Part shown: positions 12,601 to 23,600 of the stretch, piece by piece | Layout of the letters: each line of letters starts with the position of its first letter | Numbering within the stretch: the stretch's first letter is position 1 | Source of the DNA: Klebsormidium nitens | Taxonomy: Eukaryota > Streptophyta > Klebsormidiophyceae > Klebsormidiales > Klebsormidiaceae | Direction: 5' to 3' | NCBI GenBank assembly: GCA_000708835.1 | Contig: DF237019.1 | Coordinates: forward strand, 62,001 to 126,000 | Length of the DNA: 64,000 nt | Notes under the pieces: model-generated | The model's input: only the letters and a program-made list of their open reading frames with translations | Told to the model about the DNA's origin: nothing | Databases searched by the model: none | Made by a program: the position numbers and the translations under genes

Positions 12601-15303
12601 AACCGGGGGGATCCCCCGAGAGCCGGAAACGCAGGGAGAGGCGCTCGGGAAGGGTTGGTCGCGGGAGATGCGGAAGCGCCTGTTCACACTGAGGAGGAAC
12701 GGGCAGGAGGGCCTGGTGTGAATGACGGAAGGGAGTCTGGAGAGGGCGACCGTACCCGGGGAGCGGAAGCGGAGACATCAGCGAGGGATCCCCCGGATGC
12801 AGGTCCCTCTGTGGTGCCCCCGGAGCGAGACACGAGAGCGGACGAGCAGGCTCCGGAAGAAGCGGGGAGCGGGGAAGAGCCTGTTCACACCGGGAGGGAA
12901 CGGTCTTGGGGAGCTGGTGTAAATGATGGGCAGGGTTCTGAGGGGAGTGTCGGTCCCCAGGGAGCAGAAGCTGAGGCACGAGCGAGGGATCCCCCGGAGG
13001 CAGGTCCGTCTGTCCCCCCGCAGGAGCAAGACGCAACAGAGCAAACTAGGGTTTCGGAGGAAGAGAGAAGCGCGGGGCCTAGCGGAACGGAACGGGAACG
13101 AGACGTGCGAGCGGAAGTCCGGGCTCCGGAGGAGGAAAGAAGCGCCAGGCCTGGCGGGACGGAACAGGAACGAGACGCGAGAGCGGAGGTCAGGGCTCCG
13201 GAGGAGGAGAGAAGCGCAGGGTCTAGCGGAATGGAACGGGGCGAGCGGAACGCCGGAGCCGGTTCTGGACGGCGGCAGCTAGAGGTGGACAGCGACACGG
13301 ATTTGGACAGCGAGGATGAGGCGATTCTGGACGACATCATGAAGATCGATTGGCGGGTGAAGACCGAAAGAAAGCCCAAAGTCCGAGACTCCCCTGAGAG
13401 ACCGGGAGCGGTGTCCGGTTCCGCAGCGGAAGCAGAAGCAAGCAAAATGCAGCCGGGAACCAGCACAGTGGAACAAGAGTGCGCAGTGGCCACCAGAGGC
13501 AAGAAGCGAGAGTATGTTGACCTGGATGCTGATAAGGCGGCGCCGAGTAAGAAGCCCGTTTACATTAACCTGGATAGTGACGATGAGGAGAGCGGAGAGG
13601 CGGGAGTAACCTGGGAAACCAGGAGACCGGAGGGTGTTTCGACCGAAGCTGCTCCGAAGGCGGCCCGTGCTGACGTCAAGCAGGAGCGAGCATCTCCAAA
13701 AATGTCGCCGCAGGAGGCTAGCGCTTCCGGTGGTGTCAAGCCGGATGTCGGCAACTCGCCTGGGGGCCCCTTGACAAAAAACAGCCCGTCGCAAGTCCCC
13801 AGAGCCTCGACTGCAGAAATTCGAGCAACGCTCACTGCCGTTTGGGATGCGGTCCGGCGTCGAGTGAGTCTTCCGGCGGAGTCAAACGGTCCGCCCACAG
13901 ATCCTCCTGTGGTTCAGGCCGACGGCACGGCTGTCAGCTTGGGAGCCCGGGAGAGTCCGCCGGGGGCGCAGAGTCCCTGCCGCGACGGAAGCGGCACTCC
14001 CCCAGGTCCCCTTGAAGGTCAAGAAAGTGAACCGGGGAGTTTGTCGGACGTGGAAGAAGGTTTGGCTGGGAAGGAGAGACCGGGGGAAGACGGGGATGCA
14101 GCAGAGGGTTCGAAGGGGAAGGTTGCGGAGGGTGAGCAAGACGGAACAACAGACGAGACGACGGCAGAGAAGGGCCCCGTTGGGAAGGAAGGTTTGGGCA
14201 CTCCAGCCTCTCTGCAGCGCAAGCGGGTTGAGGCATCCCCGGCAGGCGGAGCCTGCTTGCCAGTCCCTGGAAAAGGGCGTCAAGATGCGGTCAAGAAGAA
14301 GCTGTTTGTTGACGACGAAGCACCGGTTGCTGCCGAAGAAAAGAAACGGAAGAGTGACGAGGGTGCAGGGGGATCCCTTTCCGGGGCTGCGCCAGAGGAG
14401 GGTGTGGCGCCGCCAGAGGGCAAGCGGGCGAGGGTTGAGTTGGACTCTTCCCTGACAGGGGGCAGAGCATTCGACAATGGAATTGAACGGCAAACCGGTG
14501 GAGACGATCCCCCAACGCAGGACACGTGTCCCGGCACAGGCAGGCGGTACGCCGCGCCAATTGGCGGGCAATTGGTGCGGAACGGCGCTTCGTTGTCGAA
14601 CACCTTCAAGCGGAACGCGATTGTGAGAGCGCTGCAGCGAGTGCGGAACAAGGGTCGCTCGGCAGAGGTGTCCGGAAGAGATGCGAGCGGAGCGGAACCG
14701 GAGCGGGCCGGAACAGGTCGCAAGTGCGGAACGGAACCACCGAGCGGAACAAGTGTAGAGGCGCCGAAGGCCACCGGAAACGGGTCCACACCGCAAGCGG
14801 AGGTCTGGCCCGATTCGTTCGCATGGCCGGAAAACAAGAAGAGAAAGAAGCGGAGAACTGGGGAAGCGAAGGGAGGTGAAGCCGTCAAGAGCAGCCAGTC
14901 CGCGCAAGAAGGCAAACGTTTGGTTCCTGTGAATGGGGAGCATCCGCCGACAGGGCTGGCGGGTGGTGTCAAGCCGGGTTTGAGTGAGAGCGGGCTGCCA
15001 CGTTCGACACTCTGTAGCACGGTTGGAGATGGCGAGGGGCAAGAAGCGGGCAAGGGGCAGGCGCCAGGTGGGGAGGACGTAGCAGAGAGTGGAACGAATG
15101 AAACAGGGCCTCCGCTTAGCGGGTCTGGCCAGGCTGGGAGCACTGCAAAGCCTGAGGCCTTGCAAATGGTGGCGCGGCCTGCTGACCATCAGCCGCCTGC
15201 AGCCGCTGCCCCGATGAATTTCATGTCGATGCTGGCGGGAATGGACCGGACGGCCATACAGGCCATGGCGGACTTCTTCCAAGCCTTTGCGAAGCGAGCA
15301 TAG
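677..15303 (+). CDS. SBNO: Strawberry-notch (SBNO/FGT1) family helicase-like protein, about 21 exons
   Basis: Nuclear SF2 helicase-like protein. Strawberry-notch relatives act in chromatin and gene regulation (plant FORGETTER1 works with nucleosome remodellers in stress memory). Exons by homology and phase: 677-943 (weak donor), 1452-1500, 1590-1658, 1922-2116, 2284-2348, 2728-2965, 3295-3418, 3877-4134, 4560-5044, 5601-5808, 6277-6361, 6621-6664, 6996-7198, 7786-8030, 8452-8586, 9167-9275, 9498-9664, 10076-10249, 10766-10874, 11362 (or 11479)-11705, 12379-15303; about 2,165 codons. Seen: Walker A region FFLGDGAGMGKGRQIGG, motif II VFDEAHKAKN, motif III region [53 protein letters not shown]. 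The PHD finger of plant FGT1 is absent. Two apparent frameshifts: near 4061-4066 (one base short modulo 3) and a 4-bp GACA duplication at 7829-7836. The last exon starts with the basic KRKRK and codes for about 970 low-complexity residues. The start codon is uncertain. Confidence 0.85.
4061..4066 (+). other. Apparent frameshift in SBNO exon 8
   Basis: The reading frame through MRGMFLS stops matching the family here. The conserved continuation (LSYRHPET then QFEIKMLNLTEAQ) is in another frame of the same uninterrupted exon. Exon 3877-4134 is 258 nt, whereas its flanking phases (2 in, 0 out) need one more base modulo 3. Relatives have about three residues between the two conserved blocks, so a 4-bp loss fits best. 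It may be an assembly error. Confidence 0.65.
7146..7345 (+). repeat. Exon-edge echo: copy of SBNO exon 3' end in the next intron
   Basis: The last part of the exon ending at 7198 (from GACAACCAGTACGG through the donor) recurs in the following intron at about 7283-7345, starting GACAAGCAGTACGGTTTGCG and running through GTTGGAGCTTCTCATAGGGT. Order and splice-site context are kept, the frame is broken, and the copies are about 137 bp apart. Confidence 0.8.
7682..7842 (+). repeat. Exon-edge echo: copy of SBNO exon 5' part in the preceding intron
   Basis: Intron bases 7682-7720 (CGACGACAAGTTGGACTCAC, then CGAGCCCGGACATGATGC) match 7799-7842 inside the exon that ends at 8030. The spacing is about 118 bp. 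The intronic copy lacks the GACA duplication found in the exon copy at 7829-7836, so it appears to preserve the older reading frame. Confidence 0.75.
7829..7836 (+). other. 4-bp GACA duplication, apparent frameshift in SBNO exon 14
   Basis: With the acceptor at 7785/7786 the exon opens in phase as EVTTIDGKLDSPSPD. It then jumps frame at GACAGACA to continue MMRDLLAEEFPEDP. Removing one GACA restores a single frame, and the intronic echo at 7682-7720 has only one GACA. The alternative is an extra upstream exon plus a splice acceptor at this CAG. Confidence 0.6.
11362..11595 (+). repeat. Tandem duplicated exon start with two in-frame acceptors
   Basis: Copy A (11362-11478) and copy B (11479-11595) are head-to-tail repeats of 117 bp. 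Each is preceded by a pyrimidine tract and GTGCAG. Both join the upstream exon (ending ACT G at 10874) to give TTENG then VIGLHIRD, which is the conserved C-terminal SBNO motif (TTDNQRIVGL-like in plants). Use of acceptor A gives both copies in tandem. Use of acceptor B removes exactly 39 codons. Confidence 0.85.
11649..11875 (+). repeat. Duplicated exon 3' end and donor in SBNO intron
   Basis: The exon end at about 11649-11705 (GGTCCACGGAAGGAG then GTGAG) is repeated at about 11812-11868 (GGTCCTCGGAAGGAG then GTGAG), 163 bp downstream. Use of the second donor would shift frame, so it is probably an intronic relic. Confidence 0.75.
12660..13250 (+). repeat. SBNO: In-frame tandem repeats in the SBNO C-terminal tail
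   Basis: Within the last exon, a unit of about 65-70 residues (PVHT, then GVNDG, then RDPPDAGPSV) occurs twice at about 12672-13030. A unit of about 24 residues (EEERSAG, then AEVRAP) occurs three times at about 13055-13250. The composition is rich in Glu, Gly, Ala, Arg and Pro. This looks like intrinsically disordered sequence that grows by in-frame duplication. Confidence 0.75.
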
Positions 15304-17483
15304 TAGCGTTGTTTGTTACCATTGTTGGAGGTTTAACTTTGTTAGCAACAGCGTAGGAGAGAGCTCATGCGTTGCCTATCTAGGCCTTGATAGATATAGC
15401 CTGACTAAAGTTGATACCTGCGGCACAGAAACAGAGGGTTGACAGGCAGTGTCACTTTATGATAGTAAATTTTGGACAAGAGGTTCTTATGAACAGTTAA
15501 GAAGGTCCCAACTTGTCTTGTCCATAAAGGTTGTAAGGTGCCAGGTTCTGCACCACACCATTGGGCACAGCATGCAAGTCGTATGCTTGTGTCGGCCAAT
15601 TTGCTGACCCTTTTTATCCATACGTTGAGGATGCCAATGCACTGCGTAGCTTACTGAATCTATGAATCTTCATGCGTCAATTGCGCCTTAACAACTGCGT
15701 CCAGGCGGTTGTACAAGTATAAGCCCGGGTAGCAACCTGCCAGCACGCAGCGCCTGCATGTATCTCTTTTCGTGCACCCTAAGCTATATGCACAAGCATG
15801 CATCAGCTTACACACAATCGCAGCACACGCCAGCATACGCGTGTCCATAGACGATCATATATTTGAAAACCTTGTCCTTTAATCCTGCTTTCATGAATGC
15901 ATGATGCTGACCACTGGGTGCACCTGTAAATGGACCCGATCTAATATGCACCGCCCCCATTCTAAGCCGCCGCACGATCATTCTAGCTGTTCCGAATCGA
16001 AGTTTAGTGATTGATATGTTTATGTATCATCGAGAACATTATCATGCAGTACCACGGTACATAGTGCAGTGACATCGAACCGGCCTGTGCTAGTCACTGT
16101 CAGATCAACATGATGCATTTGTCGTGCATTGAATCATGGCGGCATGCGAGAACATGTCTGCAGGGGTCATTACTGAGTCGCCACTTGTACTAGCTTTCTC
16201 GATCAGGTCCACACCGTACCACGGCAACAAATCGCCACAATCCCACAATCGCAACCTCTCATTACTTGCCCCCCCCCCCCTGCCTTCGTCAAGCCACCAA
16301 CTTCTAAGTCTCCCTTTCAGCCAGGGCAGCTGAGTCCTGACTCCTGACCAGTGACTACCCTTTTCTCTGAGCAGAAAAGCCGACCCACTCGCGCTCGTGT
16401 GGTAGACTCGTCGCGTATATGACGCCATTTTCGCGAAAATGATATGCAGAACTTAGAAGTACCGTACCGTAGCCACGCACCTTTGTCAACCACGGTATGT
16501 ATGTACGTGGACATAACGTGCACCATGTCGTCATGATGCCGACATCCCGAGCTGTTTTTACACACACCGGTGACCGACACAGAGCCAAGACGGACTTGAC
16601 CCCCGAGATAAATGCGCAGGTCAAGGAAGCGGCGCCGGCGCTTACATATGATCGCCATTTGGCAAATTTTCAATGCATCATAGACCAAAAGTGCCGACAA
16701 AACCGGAATTTCTAGGCCAACGTTAAGTTTTCGGAGAAGGATTTCCGTATTGCCTGGCAGGAAGGTCGTGTCCGGTCAATCCCACAGTGGAGAGACGCCC
16801 GGGCCCGATCAGGAACTCGTTAAAACTGCTTTGGGATTGTTTACTAGAAAAAGTCCGCAGTATCGGAACAGTGGTGGAAACTTTGCACGATCAGTACTGA
16901 GACTGGCCCTTGGGTAGAAATGTGCAAACTCTGACAATTGAACGCTCCTCGTGCGGTGTGGCTGCTTTCGTGGTTATTGTTGAACGAGCTGGGCGGGCCC
17001 CTCCGCAATCGAAGGCAACAGCGCAGGAATGCATAGAAGGTGGTTGGTGCAGGAAACTCAATGGTGAGTTTTACAGTTTGCCCCTTTTATATACTGCCAG
17101 CTCGGAACTCCGTATTGCTGTCACATGTTGTCAAGTTCATTGGTTGGTGTTGTGAAGGCTTTTCATGCTGAGCACTGCTTGTGTAGAAGAGGCACAATGA
17201 GCAAACTTTAGGAGTCGGAAGCTTAGGGCGGCTCGGCGAGGGTCTTTTGTCCGAGTCCCTCTGTTCGGGGTTGTCTGGTGCCAGAGTCTAGCTTAAGATT
17301 GTATAATTTGCAGTCTGTCTGGCAGAAATAACAATTGATGCTTTGCATCAGGGAGTCATAATGGAAGTCTCTAGAAAGAAACCTTCTGCAAAAACATCCT
17401 CGAACTATTGATGGCCAAGCAAACCCCACTTGATTGGCAGTGTCTTCTTTTGTAGGTTGACTCCTAATTCTTGAAACCAGTCC
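15304..17483. other. Intergenic stretch
   Basis: No exon is supported here. The first few hundred bases should be the SBNO 3' UTR. There is a C homopolymer near 16269-16281 and scattered short stop-free frames with no recognisable protein. The end should contain the promoter of the LRR locus. Confidence 0.4.
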
Positions 17484-19462
17484 ATGGCCATGGTTGCACG
17501 GACTCCGTGTGTGGGGGTGCTGATCCTGGTGACCCTCTTTGGGTGCGGGCTCATAAATGTTGCCGACTCGTTGACTATCGAGCAGATCGGCAGGCGGGTT
17601 CCAGAGCCCCTTTGGAATCAAACTAGGATTAGTCTCCGCCGATACTCCGACGCTAGTGAAAGTCTGTCGGGCCCCATCCCCCGCGAGCTCGGCAGCCTGA
17701 CCAACCTCACTTACCTGGACCTCTCCAACCACAACCTCTCCGGGCCCATCCCCCCGGAGCTCGGTAACCTGACCAACCTCGTCTTCTTGGCCCTCTCCGA
17801 GAATAGACTCTCTGGGCCCATCCCCCCGGAGCTTGGCAACCTGACCAACCTCACTTACTTGGAGCTCGCCCCCAATAGCCTCTCCGGCCCCATCCCCCCG
17901 GAGCTCGGCAGGCCCCCGGCAGGCCGACCAAACTTACCCAGATCCACCTCACTCCTAAATACGGCTTTTCTGGTTCCGACCCAAGGAACAACCTTTCTGG
18001 TCCCATTCCTCCTGAGCTTGGCAGCCTGACCGACCTCACCACCTTGGACCTCTCCTACACCAACCTCTTTGGCCCCATCCCCCCAGAGCTTGGCAACCTG
18101 ACCAACCTCACCACCCTCGTTCTTCATCACAATAGACTCTCGGGTGCCATCCCCCCGGAGCTCGGCAGCCTGACCAGACTCACCAAGCTCTTCCTCTGTT
18201 CGAACAACCTTTCTGGATCCATTCCGCCTGACCTCGGCAACCTGACCAAGCTTCAAGGCCTCGCTCTTGACGACAACAGCCTCTCCGGCCCCAGAGCTTG
18301 GCAGGCTGACCAACCTCAGCCAGCTAATCCTTGACAACAACAACCTCTCCGGCCCCATCCCCTCGGAGCTCGGCAGCCTAGTGACTAAGCTCTACCACCT
18401 CTTCCTTGACAACAACAACCTTTCCGGCCCAATACCCCCGGAGCTTGGCAACCTGACCAAGCTTTACAACCTCTACCTTTCGAACAACAGCCTCTCCGGC
18501 CCCATCCCCCCGGAGCTCGGCAGCCTGACCAACCTCAACACCCTCTACCTTTCGAACAACAGCCTCTCCGGCCCTATCCCCTCCGAACTCGGCAATCTGA
18601 CCAACGTCGGGTACCTGTACCTTTCCAACAACAGCCTCTCCGGCCCCATCCCCCCGGAGCTTGGCAACTTGACCAAGCTTTACTACCTCTTCCTTGACAA
18701 CAACAACCTCTCCGGGCCCATTCCCCAGTGGCTTGGCAGACTGTCTAGTCAAGGTCTACGTCTCTCCAACAACAGCCTCTCCGGGCCAATACCCCCATCC
18801 CTTCACACAAGCGGTTACAAGGGGAGTTTTTATCCTGGAAACCTGGAGTTGTGTTGCAACGGTTGTTACATCGCCCCACCAGGTAAAGCTGTCCCGCGAC
18901 CGCCTCCTTCAAAAGCTCCTAAGCCATCAACATACCATCCCCTCCGATTGGACCTAATGTTGGTGGGGTTGTTGCTGGAGCTGCTTTCTTCCTGGCTATT
19001 GCCATCTTAGGGTACTAAGATGTGACTCGTGTGTAAAGCTTTGTGTGCCACTCTCGTTGGAGCTGATTAGCGGGCGCCCAGTGATATGCTAGCTCGAGAG
19101 CGGACTTCGGGAGTGGTGGAGCGGCTCCTCAAAGTGGCGACGGGTATGGTTAGGGACGGGAGAATCCGGAAACATTGGTCGACCCGGCTCTCGGGAATGA
19201 CTACGATGCGGAGGAAGCGCAAAAGAACATCCACGTCGCGCTAGCTTCCCTGCGGTTAGACCTGGCGGCGAGGCCCAGCATGGAAGGCGTGGGCTCGCAG
19301 CTTGAGCTGGCGTCGGTAGTTGATCAGACCGTTTTTAGCGATAAGAGACGAAGTCTTCCGGGGGGGGTTTTAGGGGTTTCGGGTAACGGGATCAGAAAGG
19401 CTATCAACGAGCTTTTGGGCAAGAGTATGAAAGACCTCCGGATATGTTTCCAACCGCTTTAA
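17484..19462 (+). pseudogene. Decayed LRR receptor-like kinase
   Basis: It begins with a signal-peptide-like start (MAMVARTPCVGVLILVTLF at 17484) followed by about 15 plant-type leucine-rich repeats (LSGPIPPELGNLTNL units of about 24 residues). The repeats change frame near 17900-18000 and again near 18290, where about 10 bp of the usual ATCCCCCCGG segment is missing. A membrane segment (VGGVVAGAAFFLAIAILGY) is out of frame with the last LRR block at about 18950-19015. Nearly all of the kinase domain is gone; only a C-terminal remnant is readable at 19170-19462 (LVDPALGNDYDAEEAQKN, then ARPSMEGV). Intact relatives are cell-surface receptors. With three frame breaks and the catalytic core missing, this copy is very unlikely to signal. 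Introns might hide some breaks, but not the kinase deletion. Confidence 0.8.
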
Positions 19463-20642
19463 AAATAATAATTGGTACGTTGAGTATCACTTCCAACAAC
19501 ATTGACTCAATGTATTTTAATGTCTTCATGCCTCTCTCAAGTAGTAAGCGATCCTAGGCTTTCGCCCTGGGCCTTTCAGAGGTCGATCATTTGTGTCTTA
19601 CCTTCACGGTCCTCTGGCGAGCCTCTGGCGTACTCCCAATTTCTCAAGCTCCAAATCCTTTGGCATGAGAAATGGAAATGCAACGGCATGATAGTAGGCG
19701 CTATCTGATATATCTGAAGGCACATCATCGACTCCGAATTTTGAAAAGTTTTTTTCAAAAGCGGTTGCAACGAGAGCTGGGTAGTCCTTCATGATATTCG
19801 TCATTGGTTCCAAAAGAGCCCGCACTTGCGATTCACGCAGGCATCAACCTGTTATTTTAACGTACTCGACGAATCGTTCCAGCATGACTCGCTCAAGATC
19901 GATCATGCCACTGGACTGAGCCTTGCATGCCAGGGTTGCGGGTGGTGCAGAAGGTGGCACCCATGCGAGTGCCACCACCCGCAACCCAAGCATATCGCCT
20001 TTATTGCATATATGACTCGACGAGGTCCTTGACCATCCCCCGAGAATATGTCCGGTGACATATGCACGTGTTGTTTTGGGAGCAAAGGTCCGTCAATTGA
20101 AAAAGTTTTCCACACAGGTCCGGTCGTTGGTTACATACAAATAGGAGAAGTCGGTGCATCCCATGGGATTTCCCAGCTCGTTCCAATGAGCGACTATATG
20201 AAACCACATATGGTCCGGCAGAATCGTCGTGACGCACATGCATGAGCGATAGTATCACTTTCGGTGGCCGAGCTTGCAATGAGATCTTCGAGCGTCCCTC
20301 TGTCGGTGGAGCCCGACATGCAATGGGGCCATCGTGCAGTAGCCGTAGGTTCTGATTCACACAGATATACGTGGATGCTCAAACGCGTGTTTATCCGTTT
20401 ATCTCGCGTTCTAGGTTGTCGCGCATGGCTTCCGCTCGACTTGTAGCCAATGTTTGCTCCAGGATCCGCCGCCGTACATCGGGGGGGGACTAGCTCCGCA
20501 ATCCACGGAGGTTGTCAAAATGTACTCGTTGGTGGCATGTGCATCTTAGAAAAAAAACCTGTTAAAAGGATTTGCATGCCAACACAACGACCCTGAAGAT
20601 GTTTTGAAGCAGCAGGTGACCAATGTCAAATTCCGCCAAATG
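19463..20642. other. Intergenic stretch with an uncertain minus-strand ORF relic
   Basis: No gene is recognised. Minus-strand 19825-19604 reads a 73-codon frame of protein-like composition (LLEPMTNIMKDYPAL, then AYYHAVAFPFLMPKDLELE) that matches no family I know. Just upstream, across a stop, a frame with MLERFVEYVK continues the impression of a broken gene. A strong hairpin lies at 19933-19987. Confidence 0.3.
19933..19987. repeat. Long imperfect inverted repeat (hairpin)
   Basis: GGGTTGCGGGT (19933-19943) pairs with ACCCGCAACCC (19977-19987), and GGTGGCAC (19953-19960) pairs with GTGCCACC (19969-19976). That gives 19 bp of stem with a one-sided bulge and an 8-nt loop. The arms are perfect. 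It could be a small-RNA precursor, a transposon end or a cruciform; the sequence does not decide. Confidence 0.8.
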
Positions 20643-23600
20643 TCATTGTCCCCCCTCCTCCGCCCGCGCTCTTATCCTCGCCAACAGCTCCTCTACCGAC
20701 ATCGAACTTTCCTCTTCCAGCATCCTCAGCTCATCATCCCCCGCCGGCGCCCCTTCTTCTGCCGCTAGCCGCTCCTCTTCGTCTAGCGTCGCCTCGTCGT
20801 CTTCCTCCTCTTCCTCTGATGCTTCGGACGCGCTTCCGTCGCCTTCCCCGTGTCCGCTTCCGTGGTCCGAGCGTCCGTTTCCGCTGGCAGAACGTCCGTT
20901 TTGCGCCACTCGCCCATTACCAGCCTCCGTCCGTCCGACGGCATCAACTGCCATTCCGGTTCCGACGCCGGCTCCCCTGGACGGGTCCCGCCTCGAGGCG
21001 GTCGTTCTCGGAAGCGCTGCTTCTTCCCCGTTTCTGACACCATTTCCATTGGGCGCTCCGTTCATCTTTGCGCCGCTCACTTGACCGTGTCCAGACCCCT
21101 TTCCGTTTCCGTTTCCGGTTCCGGTCTGCTGCTGCTGGACCAGCTTGACCGCCCGCGCCATCATCTCCAGCTTAGAATCCGCCGGCTGCGCGCACGCCTG
21201 GAGCAGCTCAGACAGTCCCACGGCCAGATGGGCGTGCTCCCTGTAAAAATAAGCATCAATGGGTTTACTAAGGAAAACGACTTTGGTACAGGCTTGGTCG
21301 GCTTCAAGTCCACGATGCTTCGGACAGCGGAACAACAACAGTCCCTGCCCGTAGAAAAAACAAGCGCGATGGAAGGAGCGCCACATGAGTCATTGATTCT
21401 TGTGAGTCAGATGTTCCGCTCACAATGCGTGGAGTGCGATGGAGTAACCCGTACATCCGAAAGGACTGACACGGAAGACATGCCTGGCCCTCGTAGAGCG
21501 CCAGCTTGGGTTTCCAAAAGCATACCGTACAGCCGAAACAAAAGCGCAGGATCGCAGTCGAAGCCTCAGCAGAAAAGCTTTCAGACCTTGGCTGAGCAAA
21601 GCTTCAGAAAGAGTGCAGTGACGTGGACCTGCCAGAATCTAGGAAATTGAACTAAGCGCTCGGAGTTTGCCAACCGGATGCGGAACCGGAGGCTGATGAA
21701 CTGCTGAATCGGGTCACACAGTCCTGCTTCCAAATTTCAACTCATCACGAAAACTTCTCAATTCATCTGCTTCTTGAAGCAGGGCATAGAACAGACCATA
21801 AGCTCGCTCCAAGGAAAAACTAAAAAGTTCCATGGGGGGTGTAGAAGAAGGCGCAGGGGCACGGCTTCCGCCCCAAATGGTAGAGGGTGGTCCAAAGGCT
21901 CAAAGGCTAAAAGAGATACTCCTTTCTTGCGGTGTTCACTGCACTTGCGATCGATCCGCAAACAGCCGACAGGGAACGTTGGGCTCAGAGGCAGTCCCAT
22001 TTGCCAGCTATGACCGTGTCATACATTAACGGGGGCGCATCGCACCCGACTCTCCTCGCTGGCCGTTCCAGAACCTACTGTCGTATGTGCTTCCCTCCCT
22101 GGTCTGATTTGTAGTTTGGCGTCATGGCAAACAACCGTAACTGGCCTCAAGAGTGCTTTCGCCAGTCAGGATCCAATCAAGGCCAAATGAAAGTTCCAAA
22201 GAGTAATCAGCAGAATCCGTATGCGGGAGGAGGGATTCGCCTCGAAGGCAACCAAGTTGTAGAAAGTGATGGGGGAGGTAAGAAGGGCTAACAGGAGACT
22301 CTCCGAAACGCCAGATGAGTCCTTGAAGCGCTCCCTGAGGCGCTGATGCAACGGCCTCACTTTCGAAGGCGAGGGGTAAGGGTAAGGCCATATTGTAGTG
22401 AACCCCCGTGAGCCCCTTGGGAGCCAAATGGCCAAGCTCCTCCTCCCCGGCTATCCTTCCCCGAAAAAAGCCGGGAATCCCCCCCCCCTCGATTTACATT
22501 TATTTTGCACCTCAAAACCGTATATCTGGACCTATACTGTAAAATTTTCCGAGCCTGCGGCTCGACTAGCGCGCAAACCCGCAGAGCCCCCCCCTCCTGC
22601 TGCCTGTGGGATGTCAAACCCCCAACCCACCTTTTGAATTGAACATAGGGGGTCAACTTTGATATGACCTTACCCTAACAGCTTTGCAGAGGGCTTGCAA
22701 ACTTCTGAGAATATCGTGCATCCCGCCCACCAGATGAAAGACGTATCAAACAAAATGTCCGTTTCGACTCATAAGCAGAGCTGTCACACAGACCAAACGA
22801 CAGCCTTTGCCGACGAGCAGGTCGAGAGAAGCGACGACGAACATGGTGAGAAACTTCAAAAATGCGACATACTTTCAAGATCCAATGGGCCGTCCCACTT
22901 TCAGTCCGCTATAAGTAAGAACGCGGACTTACGTCTTCCTTCGCAATCATCGAACAACGAAAGTATTGACCTCCGGCCACAAACGGTTGAATAAGCTCAT
23001 TCCTGTGCACGGCAAAACTCCAAAGAGAGAACAATCCGCTCAGAACGAGCGCGTACCATCCCTGTGTCATAACTCTGCAAGGTCCTTCTATTCCCCCCTT
23101 TCCTTCACTTACGCTTTCTACCCCCGGCATCAACTGACGGCAACTAAGAGCATATGGCTTCGCATGGCCGCTGCTGGCTTAATCGTTGCCGAGTACCATC
23201 CGACGAGTTGTGCCAAGCGGTTTGAGCATAAGGGAGACGCTTATATATTCCACAAGCAGAGCACGCGGGAACCAAGCGCAACAGAGGACCGCGTGATAGA
23301 GGAACTTGAACTGATAACCAACTTTTCTGGGAGTTGGAACAAGATGTCAACTCAACCAGCAGAGAGTGACAAGAAGTGCAGGCAGAATTCCTTGAAGAAG
23401 CCTTTGAATGGGGTTACTTATGGGGATTGCAGTCGTAGACATACGTTTCCCATTAAAGACAGCGTACAAGATAGCAAGGATCAAGTCAACGAATGAGCGG
23501 TGAGTGGACCAGGGGAGAGAACCTTCGCCAATGTTGAACTCTTCAATTACGGGCTCCGCTGCCTTTCTGTGCGAAGAGGCAGGAAAACAAGAGTGTGTAA

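Noticed and set aside
13882-15282. 466-codon open frame on the minus strand
   Set aside because: It is the antisense shadow of the GC-rich, low-complexity SBNO last exon. The plus-strand frame joins conserved exons in phase, and this one matches nothing.
20850-21650. 266-codon plus-strand frame
   Set aside because: Antisense to the last exon of the pseudohelicase and its intron. Ser/Arg-rich composition comes from the repetitive Gly/Asn codons on the other strand.
22966-23496. 176-codon plus-strand frame
   Set aside because: Lies inside the 4.6-kb intron of the pseudohelicase. It has no recognisable domain and no coding partners.
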